Positions 5,900 to 13,519 are shown, counted from the first letter of the stretch. The stretch is DNA of 14,355 bases from SVEL01 sp045126475 (GCA_045126475.1 JBGVOL010000011.1:1-14355); one strand, 5' to 3'. The notes: a model not told the origin generated them from the sequence alone. Numbers and translations: made by a program.

Positions 5900-8251
5900 A
5901 TGACAATAAAGGACTTGGAAATAGGACAGAAAGGTATTGTCACATATGTGGGAGGTGAAGGTGCACTGCGCCAGCACTTTCTGGATATGGGTGTAATTCC
6001 CGGTGCGGAGATTACGGTTGTAAAATATGCGCCTATGGGAGACCCGCTGGAACTTAGAATTCACGGATACGAGCTTACACTGCGTCTTGCAGATGCAGAG
6101 CAGATTGGAGTGGATGCAGTTACAATAAAAAGCGAGCCGGCAAAAGGAAACATCAACACAAAGAAAAAGCCTAAAGGAGAGCATCCGGGACTTGGAGAAG
6201 GCGGCAAATATCATGTAAAGGCAGATGAAAATCCACTGCCGGAGGATGAGACGCTTACTTTTGCCCTTGCCGGAAATCAGAATTGCGGCAAGACTACATT
6301 GTTTAATCAGCTTACAGGTTCTAATCAGCATGTGGGCAATTTTCCGGGTGTTACAGTTGACAGAAAAAGCGGAGCCATAAAAGGTTTTGCCAACACAGAG
6401 ATAACAGACCTTCCGGGTATTTATTCAATGTCACCTTACACCAGTGAGGAGATAGTGACACGTCGGTTCATTATCGATGAGAAACCAAAGGGCATTATCA
6501 ATATTGTCGATGCTACCAATATAGAGAGAAATCTTTACCTGACAATGCAGCTTATGGAGCTTGATGTACCTATGGTTCTGGCACTTAACATGATGGATGA
6601 GGTTCGCGGCAACGGCGGTTCAATCAGGATAAATGAGATGGAGCAGATGCTTGGAATACCTGTTGTACCGATTTCGGCAGCTAAAAATGAAGGTGTAGAT
6701 GAGCTTATAAGCCATGCACTTCATGTTGCAAAATATCAGGAACGTCCGGGAAGAACGGATTTTTGTGAGAAGGATGACCATGACGGTGCCGTACACAGAT
6801 GTCTTCACGGAATAATGCATCTTATAGAAGATCATGCTCAGAAAGCAGGCATACCGCTGAGATTTGCGGCAACAAAGCTTATTGAAGGCGATAATACAGT
6901 GCTGGAGGAATTGGAACTTTCAACTAATGAAAAAGAAATGATGGAGCATATTATATTGCAGATGGAGGAGGAACGAAAGCTTGACCGTGCCGCCGCCATA
7001 GCAGATATGCGATTTACATTTATACAAAAGCTGGTAGATGAGACTGTTGTAAAACCGCAGGAGAGCAAAGAACATGAGAGAAGTCGTAAAATTGACAGCT
7101 TTCTTACGGGAAAATACACGGCTATTCCTTCGTTTATAGCCATTATGGGACTTGTGTTCTGGCTGACCTTCAATGTCATAGGCGCATGGGCACAGGGAAT
7201 TATGGAAACGGGAATAGATAAATTGACAGGCATTGTTGATACAGCCCTTACAAAATGGAATGTAAATACCGTGATTCATTCCCTTGTGACTGAAGGAATA
7301 TTTAACGGTGTGGGAAGCGTATTGAGCTTTCTGCCAATTATCGTTACACTCTTCTTCTTTCTGTCCCTCCTTGAGGATACGGGATACATGGCAAGAGTTG
7401 CATTTGTGATGGATAAACTTCTTAGAAAGATAGGTCTGTCAGGTCGAAGTATAGTACCTATGCTTATAGGTTTCGGATGTACTGTTCCGGGAGTTATGGC
7501 AAGCAGAACACTTCCGTCAGAACGTGACCGTAAGCTTACAATTATGTTGACTCCGTTTATGAGTTGTTCAGCTAAACTGCCGATATACGGATTTTTTACT
7601 GCGGCATTTTTTCCAAAATACAGCGGTCTTATTATGGTAGGATTGTATTTTTTGGGAATTATGGTAGGAATACTTGTTGCACTCTTGTTTAAAAACACCC
7701 TGTTTAAGGGGGAAGCTGTTCCGTTTGTGATGGAACTGCCCAATTACCGTATGCCGGGTATAAAGAATGTGGCACTGCTTCTGTGGGAAAAAGCAAAGGA
7801 TTTTATTCAGAGAGCATTTACGGTTATTTTTGTTGCAACAATTATTATATGGTTCTTACAGACATTTGACTGGCATTTTGGTATAGTAAGTGATTCAAAG
7901 GACAGTATGCTTGCCGCGTTTGCCGGACTTATTGCACCGGTATTTGCACCGCTGGGATTCGGTGACTGGAGAATTTCAACATCTCTGATTGCAGGTTTTA
8001 TGGCAAAGGAAAGCGTAGTTTCAACACTTACGGTACTTTTTGGAAGTGTGGCAGGTATAAAGGAAGTCATCTCGCCACTTACAGCGGCATCACTGCTTGT
8101 GTTCTGTTTATTGTACACACCTTGTGTTGCAGCCATTGCTTCGGTAAAAAGAGAACTGGGAGGGAAATCGGCTCTTGTGGTTGCACTGGGACAGTGTGCC
8201 ATTGCATGGGTTGCAGCATTTATAGTCAGATTGATAGGATTACTTTTATAA
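5900..8251 (+). CDS. feoB: FeoAB fusion, ferrous iron transporter
   Basis: The 783-residue protein joins FeoA (residues 1-77, an SH3-like domain) to FeoB through a linker of about 40 residues. The cytosolic G domain shows G1 GNQNCGKT (125-132), G3 DLPG (170-173), G4 NMMD (230-233) and G5 SAAK (259-262). The C-terminal half is a polytopic membrane domain with two gate motifs, G-F-G-C at 524-527 and L-Y-T-P-C at 738-742. FeoB imports Fe(II) across the cytoplasmic membrane, coupled to nucleotide hydrolysis; FeoA is its partner, normally a separate protein. Such fusions are known in some anaerobes. The ATG lies 10 nt after AAGGAG (5884-5889), which overlaps the stop of the DHH gene, so the two are probably co-transcribed. 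No TTAG-N6-CTAA box is found near it, unlike the second feo locus at 13586 onward. Confidence 0.95.
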   Translation: MTIKDLEIGQKGIVTYVGGEGALRQHFLDMGVIPGAEITVVKYAPMGDPLELRIHGYELTLRLADAEQIGVDAVTIKSEPAKGNINTKKKPKGEHPGLGEGGKYHVKADENPLPEDETLTFALAGNQNCGKTTLFNQLTGSNQHVGNFPGVTVDRKSGAIKGFANTEITDLPGIYSMSPYTSEEIVTRRFIIDEKPKGIINIVDATNIERNLYLTMQLMELDVPMVLALNMMDEVRGNGGSIRINEMEQMLGIPVVPISAAKNEGVDELISHALHVAKYQERPGRTDFCEKDDHDGAVHRCLHGIMHLIEDHAQKAGIPLRFAATKLIEGDNTVLEELELSTNEKEMMEHIILQMEEERKLDRAAAIADMRFTFIQKLVDETVVKPQESKEHERSRKIDSFLTGKYTAIPSFIAIMGLVFWLTFNVIGAWAQGIMETGIDKLTGIVDTALTKWNVNTVIHSLVTEGIFNGVGSVLSFLPIIVTLFFFLSLLEDTGYMARVAFVMDKLLRKIGLSGRSIVPMLIGFGCTVPGVMASRTLPSERDRKLTIMLTPFMSCSAKLPIYGFFTAAFFPKYSGLIMVGLYFLGIMVGILVALLFKNTLFKGEAVPFVMELPNYRMPGIKNVALLLWEKAKDFIQRAFTVIFVATIIIWFLQTFDWHFGIVSDSKDSMLAAFAGLIAPVFAPLGFGDWRISTSLIAGFMAKESVVSTLTVLFGSVAGIKEVISPLTAASLLVFCLLYTPCVAAIASVKRELGGKSALVVALGQCAIAWVAAFIVRLIGLLL

Positions 8252-8273
8252 ATATATTTTTTCGGAGGACAAT

Positions 8274-8915
8274 GTGAGGTATTATATTGCGGATTTACAT
8301 TTTTTTCATGAAAGTCTCAATACACAGATGGATAAGCGTGGCTTTGCGTCGGTAGAAGCGATGAATGAACACATGATAACTCAGTGGAACGGAAAAGTGA
8401 GAATACAGGATGAAGTGGTCATTCTCGGAGATTTTTCCATGGGAAAAGGTATTGAAACAAATGATATCTTGAAAAGGCTTAACGGCATAAAATATCTCAT
8501 AGAGGGAAATCATGATAAGTTTCTTGGAGACAGAAAATTTGACAGAACACTTTTCAGATGGATAAAGCCCTATGAGGAACTTAAGGATAACAAGAGAAAA
8601 ATTGTCTTATGCCACTATCCTGTTATGTGTTATAACGGACAGTACCGCACAGACAATGAAGGCAATCCGAGAGCATATATGCTCTACGGACATGTACATG
8701 ACACTCATGACGAGGTGCTTGTACATGGGTTTCAGGAGCATGTAAGACATACACTTATACCGTCAAGAGACGGGGAAAGTTTCAGAAACATTCCGTGCCA
8801 TATGATAAACTGTTTCTGTATGTATTCGGATTACATGCCTCTTTCACTTGATGAATGGATTGAAAACGACCGTGTAAGAAGAGAAAAAGTAAGGATGGTG
8901 AAAGATGAAGAGTAA
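8274..8915 (+). CDS. Calcineurin-like metallophosphoesterase
   Basis: This 213-residue cytosolic protein has the five metal-binding blocks of the calcineurin-like phosphoesterase fold: D7-L-H9, G-D53-F, G-N79-H80-D81, H114 (C-H-Y-P) and G-H140-V-H142. The small size and lack of a cap domain match the short bacterial family of unknown substrate often labelled phosphoesterase. The start is GTG 8274, 4 nt after GGAGGA (8264-8269). An ATG two bases earlier (8272) is in another frame and is followed at once by TGA, making an ATGTGA start-stop just ahead of the real initiation codon. The gene follows feoAB by 22 nt and overlaps the next gene by 11 nt, implying translational coupling. The substrate could be a nucleotide, phosphoprotein or phosphodiester. 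Confidence 0.9.
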   Translation: MRYYIADLHFFHESLNTQMDKRGFASVEAMNEHMITQWNGKVRIQDEVVILGDFSMGKGIETNDILKRLNGIKYLIEGNHDKFLGDRKFDRTLFRWIKPYEELKDNKRKIVLCHYPVMCYNGQYRTDNEGNPRAYMLYGHVHDTHDEVLVHGFQEHVRHTLIPSRDGESFRNIPCHMINCFCMYSDYMPLSLDEWIENDRVRREKVRMVKDEE

Positions 8916-10032
8916 AATATTACACATATTTAGCAGCAGCCTTAAAAAAGAGCCTGTACTCCTTATAGCGTCGGTGTTGGCTGTTATTTCGGCATTCTTT
9001 AACCCGCCGGGAAAGGAGTATCTGGATTTTATTGATTTCAGGGTACTGGGAATACTGTTGTCACTGATGCTTGTAGTAGCAGGTTTGCAGGCCAACAGCG
9101 TATTTGTAAGAATGGGAGAGGTGCTGATAGCAGGTTGTAACAGCACAAGAAAACTTGCTGCGGTGCTGGTGTTTTTATGTTTTATTTCAGGAATGTTTAT
9201 TACAAATGATGTAGCACTCATTACATTTGTTCCGTTCGCCATACTTACACTGAAAATGGGAGATAAAGAGAAATACATTATTCCTGTCATTGTGGAACAG
9301 ACCATAGCAGCTAATCTGGGAAGCATGCTTACACCTATGGGAAATCCGCAGAATCTTTATCTTTACGGCATAAGCGGAATGAGTATGGGAGAGTTCTTTA
9401 TGCTGACACTTCCGTACATACTGGTGTCAGCGGCACTGCTTGTTATTTTCATTTTTATGATAAAGAATGAGCCGTTATCTGCCGCGGGAAATGCCGGCGC
9501 GGTAAAAATGAGCGTGAAACAGATAATAGTGTATATTGTCTTATTTTTACTTTGCATTCTCACTGTGTTAAGAATTGTAGAATGGTATATAGTCACAGCG
9601 GTTGTGGTCATAACTGTTCTTGTTATGGACAGAAGTATTTTAAAAAAGGCTGACTATGGGCTGCTGTTTACATTCATTGCATTTTTTATTTTTGTCGGTA
9701 ACATGAGTGAGTTGCCTGCTGTAAGAAAGCTTCTGTCATCTCTTGTGGAAGGAAAAGAACTTTTAGTGTCAATAGTATCAAGTCAGGTTATTAGCAATGT
9801 ACCTGCCGCAGTGCTTTTGTCAGGATTTACGAAGAACTACAGAGAACTTATTATAGGAATTAATCTGGGTGGTATGGGAACACTTATTGCCTCGATGGCA
9901 AGCCTTATATCATATAAGCTGTTTGCAAATGCCTATCCGGATAAAAAGGGTAAATATGTGGTGAAATTTACAGTGACAAGCATATTTTTTCTTGCAGTTC
10001 TGCTTGTGGCAACATACTTTTTCGGGTATTAG
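8905..10032 (+). CDS. SLC13/ArsB-superfamily (CitMHS-type) permease
   Basis: The 375-residue protein is mostly hydrophobic, with about ten predicted membrane helices. Two conserved re-entrant-type segments mark the ion transporter superfamily: T-N-D-V-A-L-I-T-F-V-P with A-N-L-G-S-M-L-T-P-M-G-N-P-Q-N-L in the first half, and S-N-V-P-A-A-V-L-L-S with G-G-M-G-T-L-I-A-S in the second. The family includes citrate and dicarboxylate carriers, NhaD-type antiporters and ArsB. The substrate cannot be told from sequence; an organic anion or Na+/H+ exchange are options, and no arsenic genes are nearby. The ATG has AAGGA 9 nt upstream, inside the end of the metallophosphoesterase gene (11-nt overlap), so the pair is tightly coupled. 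Confidence 0.85.
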   Translation: MKSKILHIFSSSLKKEPVLLIASVLAVISAFFNPPGKEYLDFIDFRVLGILLSLMLVVAGLQANSVFVRMGEVLIAGCNSTRKLAAVLVFLCFISGMFITNDVALITFVPFAILTLKMGDKEKYIIPVIVEQTIAANLGSMLTPMGNPQNLYLYGISGMSMGEFFMLTLPYILVSAALLVIFIFMIKNEPLSAAGNAGAVKMSVKQIIVYIVLFLLCILTVLRIVEWYIVTAVVVITVLVMDRSILKKADYGLLFTFIAFFIFVGNMSELPAVRKLLSSLVEGKELLVSIVSSQVISNVPAAVLLSGFTKNYRELIIGINLGGMGTLIASMASLISYKLFANAYPDKKGKYVVKFTVTSIFFLAVLLVATYFFGY

Positions 10033-10082
10033 AATTAAGGCTTTTGACTGCAAAAAAATTAGCGTAAACGGAGGATTGGGAA

Positions 10083-10299
10083 ATGGACGAGAATATAAGA
10101 AGACAGCTCATTGAAGCTGACGTGGATATAGATGAGGCAATGGAACGTTTTGCCGGTAATTACGGTCTCATGGAAAGTTGTCAGTGAACAGGTTGAGTTT
10201 TTAAGAGCGGGTGAGCTTGAGAAAGCAAAGAATGTTATGCCGAAAGTAAGTGAAATGTATGGTAAAATGGTTGAAAATATCAAGAAAATATATCCATAA
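10083..10299 (+). pseudogene. Broken Hpt-domain gene lacking the phospho-histidine segment
   Basis: A well-placed start (ATG 10083, 7 nt after GGAGGA) opens a frame of 34 codons, MDENIRRQLIEADVDIDEAM and so on, ending at TGA 10185-10187. This matches the start of small Hpt proteins (E-A-M-E-R-F-x-G-N). From 10177, in the next frame, the expected C-terminus continues: V-V-S-E-Q-V-E-F-L-R-A-G-E-L-E-K-A-K, ending at TAA 10297-10299. Between them about 45-55 residues are missing, including the helix with the A-H-T-L-K-G phosphoacceptor histidine, and the reading frame is shifted. An internal deletion of roughly 150 bp whose length is not a multiple of three explains this. The product cannot act in phosphotransfer. 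The missing length is estimated from family memory, not an alignment. Confidence 0.7.
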
Positions 10300-10331
10300 T
10301 CTTAGCAAGATAGAAAGGAACGGATAATACG

Positions 10332-10970
10332 ATGAGGAAGAAGGAGCTTGCGGGTATAGTTATAGAACGGTTAAAAAAAGAATATCCATACACGGAATGT
10401 ACCCTGGACTATGACAGCGCATGGAAGCTGCTTGTAAGTGTGAGGCTGGCGGCGCAGTGTACTGATGCCCGTGTAAATGTTGTGGTGCAGGATTTATATG
10501 CTAAATTTCCTGATGTAAAAGCACTGGCAGAGGCATCTGTGGAAGAAATTGAGGAAATAGTGAAGCCTTGTGGATTGGGACACAGTAAGGCCAGAGATAT
10601 AAGCGGATGCATGAAGATATTATATGAAAAGTATGGCGGAAAAGTGCCGGATGATTTTGATGAGCTTTTGAAACTTCCGGGAGTGGGAAGAAAGAGTGCA
10701 AACCTTATTATGGGCGATGTATTTGGGAAGCCTGCCATCGTAACAGACACTCATTGTATAAGACTTTCAAACAGAATAGGACTTGTTGATGATATAAAAG
10801 AGCCAAAGAAAGTAGAGATGGCATTGTGGAAGATTATTCCACCGGAGGAGAGCAATGATTTCTGTCACAGAATGGTTGACCACGGAAGGGCAGTGTGTAC
10901 TGCAAGGACAAAGCCGTACTGCGACAGATGCTGTCTTAATGATGTGTGTAAGTCGGCATTTAAATGTTAG
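10332..10970 (+). CDS. nth: Endonuclease III (DNA glycosylase/AP lyase)
   Basis: The 212-residue base-excision repair enzyme removes oxidised pyrimidines and nicks abasic sites. It has the helix-hairpin-helix L-P-G-V-G-R-K-S-A (115-123) with catalytic Lys121, the catalytic aspartate Asp139 in V-T-D-T-H, and four cysteines for a 4Fe-4S cluster (Cys189, 197, 200, 206). Length is close to E. coli Nth (211). The cluster spacing is C-x7-C-x2-C-x5-C instead of the usual x6 first gap. Two further cysteines are nearby (Cys201, Cys212). The start at ATG 10332 has AAAGGAA about 11 nt upstream, a loose fit. It is the last gene of the long plus-strand run and follows the broken Hpt gene by 32 nt. Confidence 0.95.
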   Translation: MRKKELAGIVIERLKKEYPYTECTLDYDSAWKLLVSVRLAAQCTDARVNVVVQDLYAKFPDVKALAEASVEEIEEIVKPCGLGHSKARDISGCMKILYEKYGGKVPDDFDELLKLPGVGRKSANLIMGDVFGKPAIVTDTHCIRLSNRIGLVDDIKEPKKVEMALWKIIPPEESNDFCHRMVDHGRAVCTARTKPYCDRCCLNDVCKSAFKC

Positions 10971-11061
10971 GGCTTAATGACACCCTGAACGCATAAATAA
11001 ACAGTAAGTTTCGGAATGTGGGTTGGTGTCTGTGCATAAGAATATATTAGCATGCTGTCGG

Positions 11062-11090
11062 TTGACAAAATGCTGAGTATGCTGTATCTT
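11062..11090 (+). promoter_or_regulatory. Promoter of the ZIP transporter gene
   Basis: TTGACA (11062-11067) and TATCTT (11085-11090) are 17 nt apart, a strong sigma-70 type match. Transcription would start near 11097, directly ahead of the palindrome at 11099-11114. The stretch 10971-11061 before it holds nothing else I recognise. Confidence 0.75.
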
Positions 11091-11098
11091 TAAAACGA

Positions 11099-11114
11099 GT
11101 TAGATAAGACTAAC
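11099..11114 (+). promoter_or_regulatory. DtxR-family operator candidate upstream of ZIP gene
   Basis: GTTAG-ATAAGA-CTAAC is a perfect 5-bp inverted repeat with a 6-bp spacer, about +3 to +18 from the predicted ZIP transcription start. A repressor bound here would block transcription. It shares TTAGNNNANACTAA with boxes at 13563, 13603 and 14123. Binding by the regulator encoded at 13112-13480 is inferred. Confidence 0.65.
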
Positions 11115-11143
11115 ATAAAGAATCATATGATTAGGAGGATTAA

Positions 11144-11923
11144 ATGTTTGAGATATTTATAGGAATCCTTATACCATTTGTGGGAACATCACTTGGTGCC
11201 GCATGCGTACTTTTTATGAAGGGTGGACTGAATCAAAAGGTTCAGAAGGCGCTTGCAGGATTTGCAGCAGGGGTAATGGTTGCTGCATCAGTGTGGAGCC
11301 TTATCATTCCTGCCATCGAAAAGTCTGAGCATATGGGAAAATGGTCATTTGTTCCGGCAGTTACAGGTTTCTGGTTAGGTATCATATTTTTGCTGCTTCT
11401 TGACCATATTGTGCCACATTTGCACGTTAACAGCGATATACCGGAGGGACCTAAAAGTAGTCTAAAAAAAACAACCACCATGGTACTTGCTGTTGCACTA
11501 CATAATATTCCGGAGGGAATGGCAGTTGGTGTAGTGTATGCGGGACTTAAATCAGGCAACGCGGTCATAACTGCGTCCGGAGCACTGGCGCTGTCCATAG
11601 GAATTGCCATACAGAATTTCCCGGAGGGAGCCATTATATCACTTCCCTTAAGAGCGGAAGGAATGAGCCGGAAAAAGGCGTGCCTCTACGGAATTTTGTC
11701 AGGGGTGGTAGAACCCATAGGAGCAATTATCACATTGGAACTGACAGGAATCGTAGTTCCGGCACTTCCGTACCTTTTATGTTTTGCGGCAGGAGCCATG
11801 ATATACGTGGTTGTGGAAGAACTTATACCGGAGGCTGTTGAAGGAGAACATACCAATATTGGAACCCTGATGTTTGCGCTGGGATTTTCTGTAATGATGG
11901 TGATGGATGTGGCGTTAGGGTAG
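11144..11923 (+). CDS. ZIP-family divalent metal transporter
   Basis: The 259-residue membrane protein has about eight predicted helices and the ZIP signature: H120-N-I-P-E-G125 and Q157-N-F-P-E-G162 form the two metal-binding helices (TM4 and TM5), and Glu190 and Glu225 lie in later helices. The cytosolic loop before TM4 is short and lacks the His-rich stretch of many eukaryotic ZIPs. ZIP proteins import Zn(II), Fe(II), Mn(II) or similar ions. ATG 11144 follows AGGAGG by about 6 nt. The operator-like palindrome after its promoter and the feo genes nearby suggest control by the local DtxR-type repressor, and so iron or manganese as physiological substrate; this is inference, since ZIP selectivity is not readable from sequence. 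Confidence 0.92.
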   Translation: MFEIFIGILIPFVGTSLGAACVLFMKGGLNQKVQKALAGFAAGVMVAASVWSLIIPAIEKSEHMGKWSFVPAVTGFWLGIIFLLLLDHIVPHLHVNSDIPEGPKSSLKKTTTMVLAVALHNIPEGMAVGVVYAGLKSGNAVITASGALALSIGIAIQNFPEGAIISLPLRAEGMSRKKACLYGILSGVVEPIGAIITLELTGIVVPALPYLLCFAAGAMIYVVVEELIPEAVEGEHTNIGTLMFALGFSVMMVMDVALG

Positions 11924-12053
11924 TGTGAAGTATGGGAAGTATAAACATAAGAGACAGATTCCCCCCCTTTTGCATTTTCATTATTTCATAGTTACAGTGC
12001 TACTCTCCGTGGATAAAGTTTAAGATAATCGAATAATAGAAATTTGATTTGTG

Positions 12054-12089
12054 CCCTCTGTCACCGGCCTTCCTCCCGGCGACAGAGGG
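12054..12089. terminator. Bidirectional terminator between convergent ZIP and rpn genes
   Basis: CCCTCTGTCACCGG (12054-12067) pairs with 12076-12089 over 14 bp with one non-canonical pair and an 8-nt loop. The odd pair is A-C on the plus transcript but G-U on the minus transcript. Plus-strand sequence after the stem is TATTTTA. It lies 14 nt beyond the minus-strand gene's stop codon and about 130 nt beyond the ZIP stop. The intervening 11924-12053 shows only a C7 run (11961-11967). Confidence 0.75.
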
Positions 12090-12103
12090 TATTTTAGATT
12101 GGT

Positions 12104-12400
12104 TTACATATTTTTTTCAAAGGCTTCAAATGAGTCAGATCTGGCGGCTAACTTAAGCCATTTGTCCAGAACAGTCATATCGTTTTCTGCCTCGATTCTC
12201 TTTTGCAGTTCATCCGGCACATTACCTATATCAGATAAGAATGATACGATGCTCTGACACATACCCTTGCGTTGGCCTTCGAGGAGTCCCTTGCGTTGAC
12301 CTTCGAGGAGTCCCTTGCGTTGACCTTCGCTAAAACCTATGCGTTCTCCTTCGATTTGGGCGTTGCGCTTAGCTCTCTCGATAATCTCTGTCATTTTCAT
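12104..12400 (-). CDS. Putative internal ORF of the Rpn gene (RpnS-like C-terminal product)
   Basis: Inside the nuclease gene and in the same frame, Met210 (codon 12400-12398) is preceded by GGGAGG (12414-12409) with an 8-nt gap, as good a ribosome binding site as the main start has. Translation from here would give 98 residues, beginning MKMTEIIERAKRN and containing the octapeptide repeat and the C-terminal region but no nuclease residues. In E. coli Rpn systems a small protein translated from within the gene blocks the toxicity of the full-length nuclease. The position fits that arrangement. Only the sequence signal is seen; expression and antitoxin activity are inferred, and GGGAGG could occur by chance in Gly/Glu-rich coding sequence. 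Confidence 0.4.
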   Translation of the reverse strand: MKMTEIIERAKRNAQIEGERIGFSEGQRKGLLEGQRKGLLEGQRKGMCQSIVSFLSDIGNVPDELQKRIEAENDMTVLDKWLKLAARSDSFEAFEKNM

Positions 12401-13027
12401 ATAACCAGCCTCCCATTCCCTGCTCTTTTTGATTTCGGTTATTCTGTTATGCAGCCTGCTTATGGACTTATCATTAACAGTGGCAACCATATCATCGGTG
12501 CTGTTCTCAAAATACTTTAAAAAGTGTATTAAGACAGGTGAAACCTCGTCCTCGTTTGTACCTTTTGTACTTAGAAAAATCTTGTGAGTTCCGTCACCGA
12601 GAGGCATCCCATTCTGTTCGCACTTCTCTGAAAATGTATACTGGTAGAGTCCTTTTCCAAAAGGATCAAAGGTGCAGATGAAAATAACGTAGCTCTCAGG
12701 CAGTTTATCGTAGTCGTCACCCGGCTTTAATTCCGCAACATCCATTTCAGCCTGATAATACCTGCTTCGTTTTGCGATATTGGTATCGTCGGAATTTTGT
12801 GCCTCAATGTTGTAGTTTACATTAAATTCATCACGGGCATTAATGTCAAGTCGAATCCACTTGGCATCTGAACTTAAAAGAATGGTATGTTCTGATTTGA
12901 CATTAACTTTTGGAATTGTCCGTCCAAGTATTATTTCTAAGACTTCCCTGCATATTTCGGGATCGCTTAATGCAGCAGCAAAGAGAAATGCGCTGTTTAG
13001 ATTTAAGTCCTTAAATTTTTTTACCAT
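12104..13027 (-). CDS. Rpn-family recombination-promoting nuclease (PD-(D/E)XK)
   Basis: The 307-residue protein starts at ATG 13027, 7 nt after GGAGG (13035-13039). Residues 1-35 show the D-L-N-x-x-x-x-F-L-F-A and C-R-E-V-L-E-I-I-L-G pattern that opens this family, followed by a nuclease core with Asp61, Glu75 and Gln77 (D...N-I-E-A-Q), a PD-(D/E)XK variant with E-x-Q. Related Rpn proteins in E. coli cleave DNA and promote RecA-independent recombination, and have been tied to phage defence; they were earlier named putative transposases. Residues 233-256 are an octapeptide repeat, E-G-Q-R-K-G-L-L, encoded by 24-bp tandem repeats, and a helical C-terminal region follows. A good internal start at Met210 suggests a second product. 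The gene has its own promoter and faces ZIP. Such genes are often multicopy. Confidence 0.85.
   Translation of the reverse strand: MVKKFKDLNLNSAFLFAAALSDPEICREVLEIILGRTIPKVNVKSEHTILLSSDAKWIRLDINARDEFNVNYNIEAQNSDDTNIAKRSRYYQAEMDVAELKPGDDYDKLPESYVIFICTFDPFGKGLYQYTFSEKCEQNGMPLGDGTHKIFLSTKGTNEDEVSPVLIHFLKYFENSTDDMVATVNDKSISRLHNRITEIKKSREWEAGYMKMTEIIERAKRNAQIEGERIGFSEGQRKGLLEGQRKGLLEGQRKGMCQSIVSFLSDIGNVPDELQKRIEAENDMTVLDKWLKLAARSDSFEAFEKNM
12267..12362 (-). repeat. In-frame 24-bp tandem repeats in the Rpn gene
   Basis: Units at 12267-12290 and 12291-12314 differ by a single base. The unit at 12315-12338 keeps the first 15 bases, and the one at 12339-12362 is degenerate. Each encodes E-G-Q-R-K-G-L-L or a variant. 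Because 24 is a multiple of three, slippage would change protein length without breaking the frame. There are no spacers, so it is not a CRISPR array. Confidence 0.9.
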
Positions 13028-13072
13028 ATGATTTCCTCCGATTCAAAGGAGTGGAAATCTGTCTGTAAGGAC

Positions 13073-13101
13073 ATTATAAAGTAATATGTAAAAAAATGCA
13101 A
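13073..13101 (-). promoter_or_regulatory. Promoter of the Rpn nuclease gene
   Basis: Read on the minus strand, TTGCAT (13101-13096) and a perfect TATAAT (13078-13073) are 17 nt apart, about 46 nt ahead of the ATG at 13027. The regulator gene on the same strand ends at 13112, so rpn may also receive read-through. Confidence 0.6.
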
Positions 13102-13111
13102 TAAATGAAAT

Positions 13112-13480
13112 TTACTTATGCTTCTTCCAGTGCTTCTTTATGGCATCAAAGCTCTTTTTACTTATAACATGCTCGATTCTGCATGCATCCTCGGCAGCAG
13201 TTTCTTTGTCGACACCCAGCATCTCAAGACAGCTTGATATAATTTCATGGCGTTCATAGACCATGTCAGCAATTTCTTTTCCGCTTTCCGTAAGGTATAT
13301 AAAGCCTTCTTCAGTCACAGTTATATGATTCTTTTCTCTGAGATTTTTCATGGCAACACTTACACTTGATTTCTTAAAGCCCAGCTCGTTTGCAATATCG
13401 ACAGAGCGCACGACAGGACGCTGTTTGCTCAGCATAAGTATTGTTTCAAGATAGTTTTCGGCAGATTCGTTATTTCCCAT
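13112..13480 (-). CDS. DtxR-family metal-dependent transcriptional repressor
   Basis: This 122-residue protein has an N-terminal winged helix-turn-helix (about 1-65: E-S-A-E-N-Y-L-E-T-I-L start, recognition helix near K-K-S-S-V-S-V-A-M-K-N-L) and a dimerisation/metal-binding region with E-x-x-H-E near 75-80, C-R-I-E-H-V-I-S and E-D-A residues. It ends without the SH3-like third domain of DtxR/IdeR, as in MntR-length members. Such regulators bind DNA when loaded with Fe(II) or Mn(II). I chose the ATG at 13480 because AAGGGG lies 6 nt before it; ATGs at 13501 and 13495 have no binding site. It is divergent from the feoA-feoA-feoB genes, and TTAG-N6-CTAA palindromes lie between them and at the ZIP gene, so it is the likely local regulator of metal uptake. 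Fe against Mn specificity is undecided. Confidence 0.9.
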   Translation of the reverse strand: MGNNESAENYLETILMLSKQRPVVRSVDIANELGFKKSSVSVAMKNLREKNHITVTEEGFIYLTESGKEIADMVYERHEIISSCLEMLGVDKETAAEDACRIEHVISKKSFDAIKKHWKKHK

Positions 13481-13519
13481 GTGATACCCCTTCATGTACA
13501 TAATAATAAAACTAGAATC

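Noticed and set aside
7276..7743. Long antisense open frames across feoAB (also 7807-8202, 6838-7233)
   Set aside because: They mirror the codon bias of the sense gene, show no domain features and lack ribosome binding sites.
10979..11030. GACACC/GGTGTC inverted repeat after nth as a terminator
   Set aside because: Six-bp stem with a loop of about 40 nt, weak inner pairing and no T run.
11929..11971. GGGAA/TTCCC stem with C7 and TTTT after the ZIP gene
   Set aside because: Only 5 bp with a 20-nt loop; the 14-bp stem at 12054-12089 is a far better terminator. The C7 run may also be length-error prone.
12267..12362. Tandem 24-bp repeats as a CRISPR array
   Set aside because: Units are contiguous, without spacers, and lie in frame in a coding gene.
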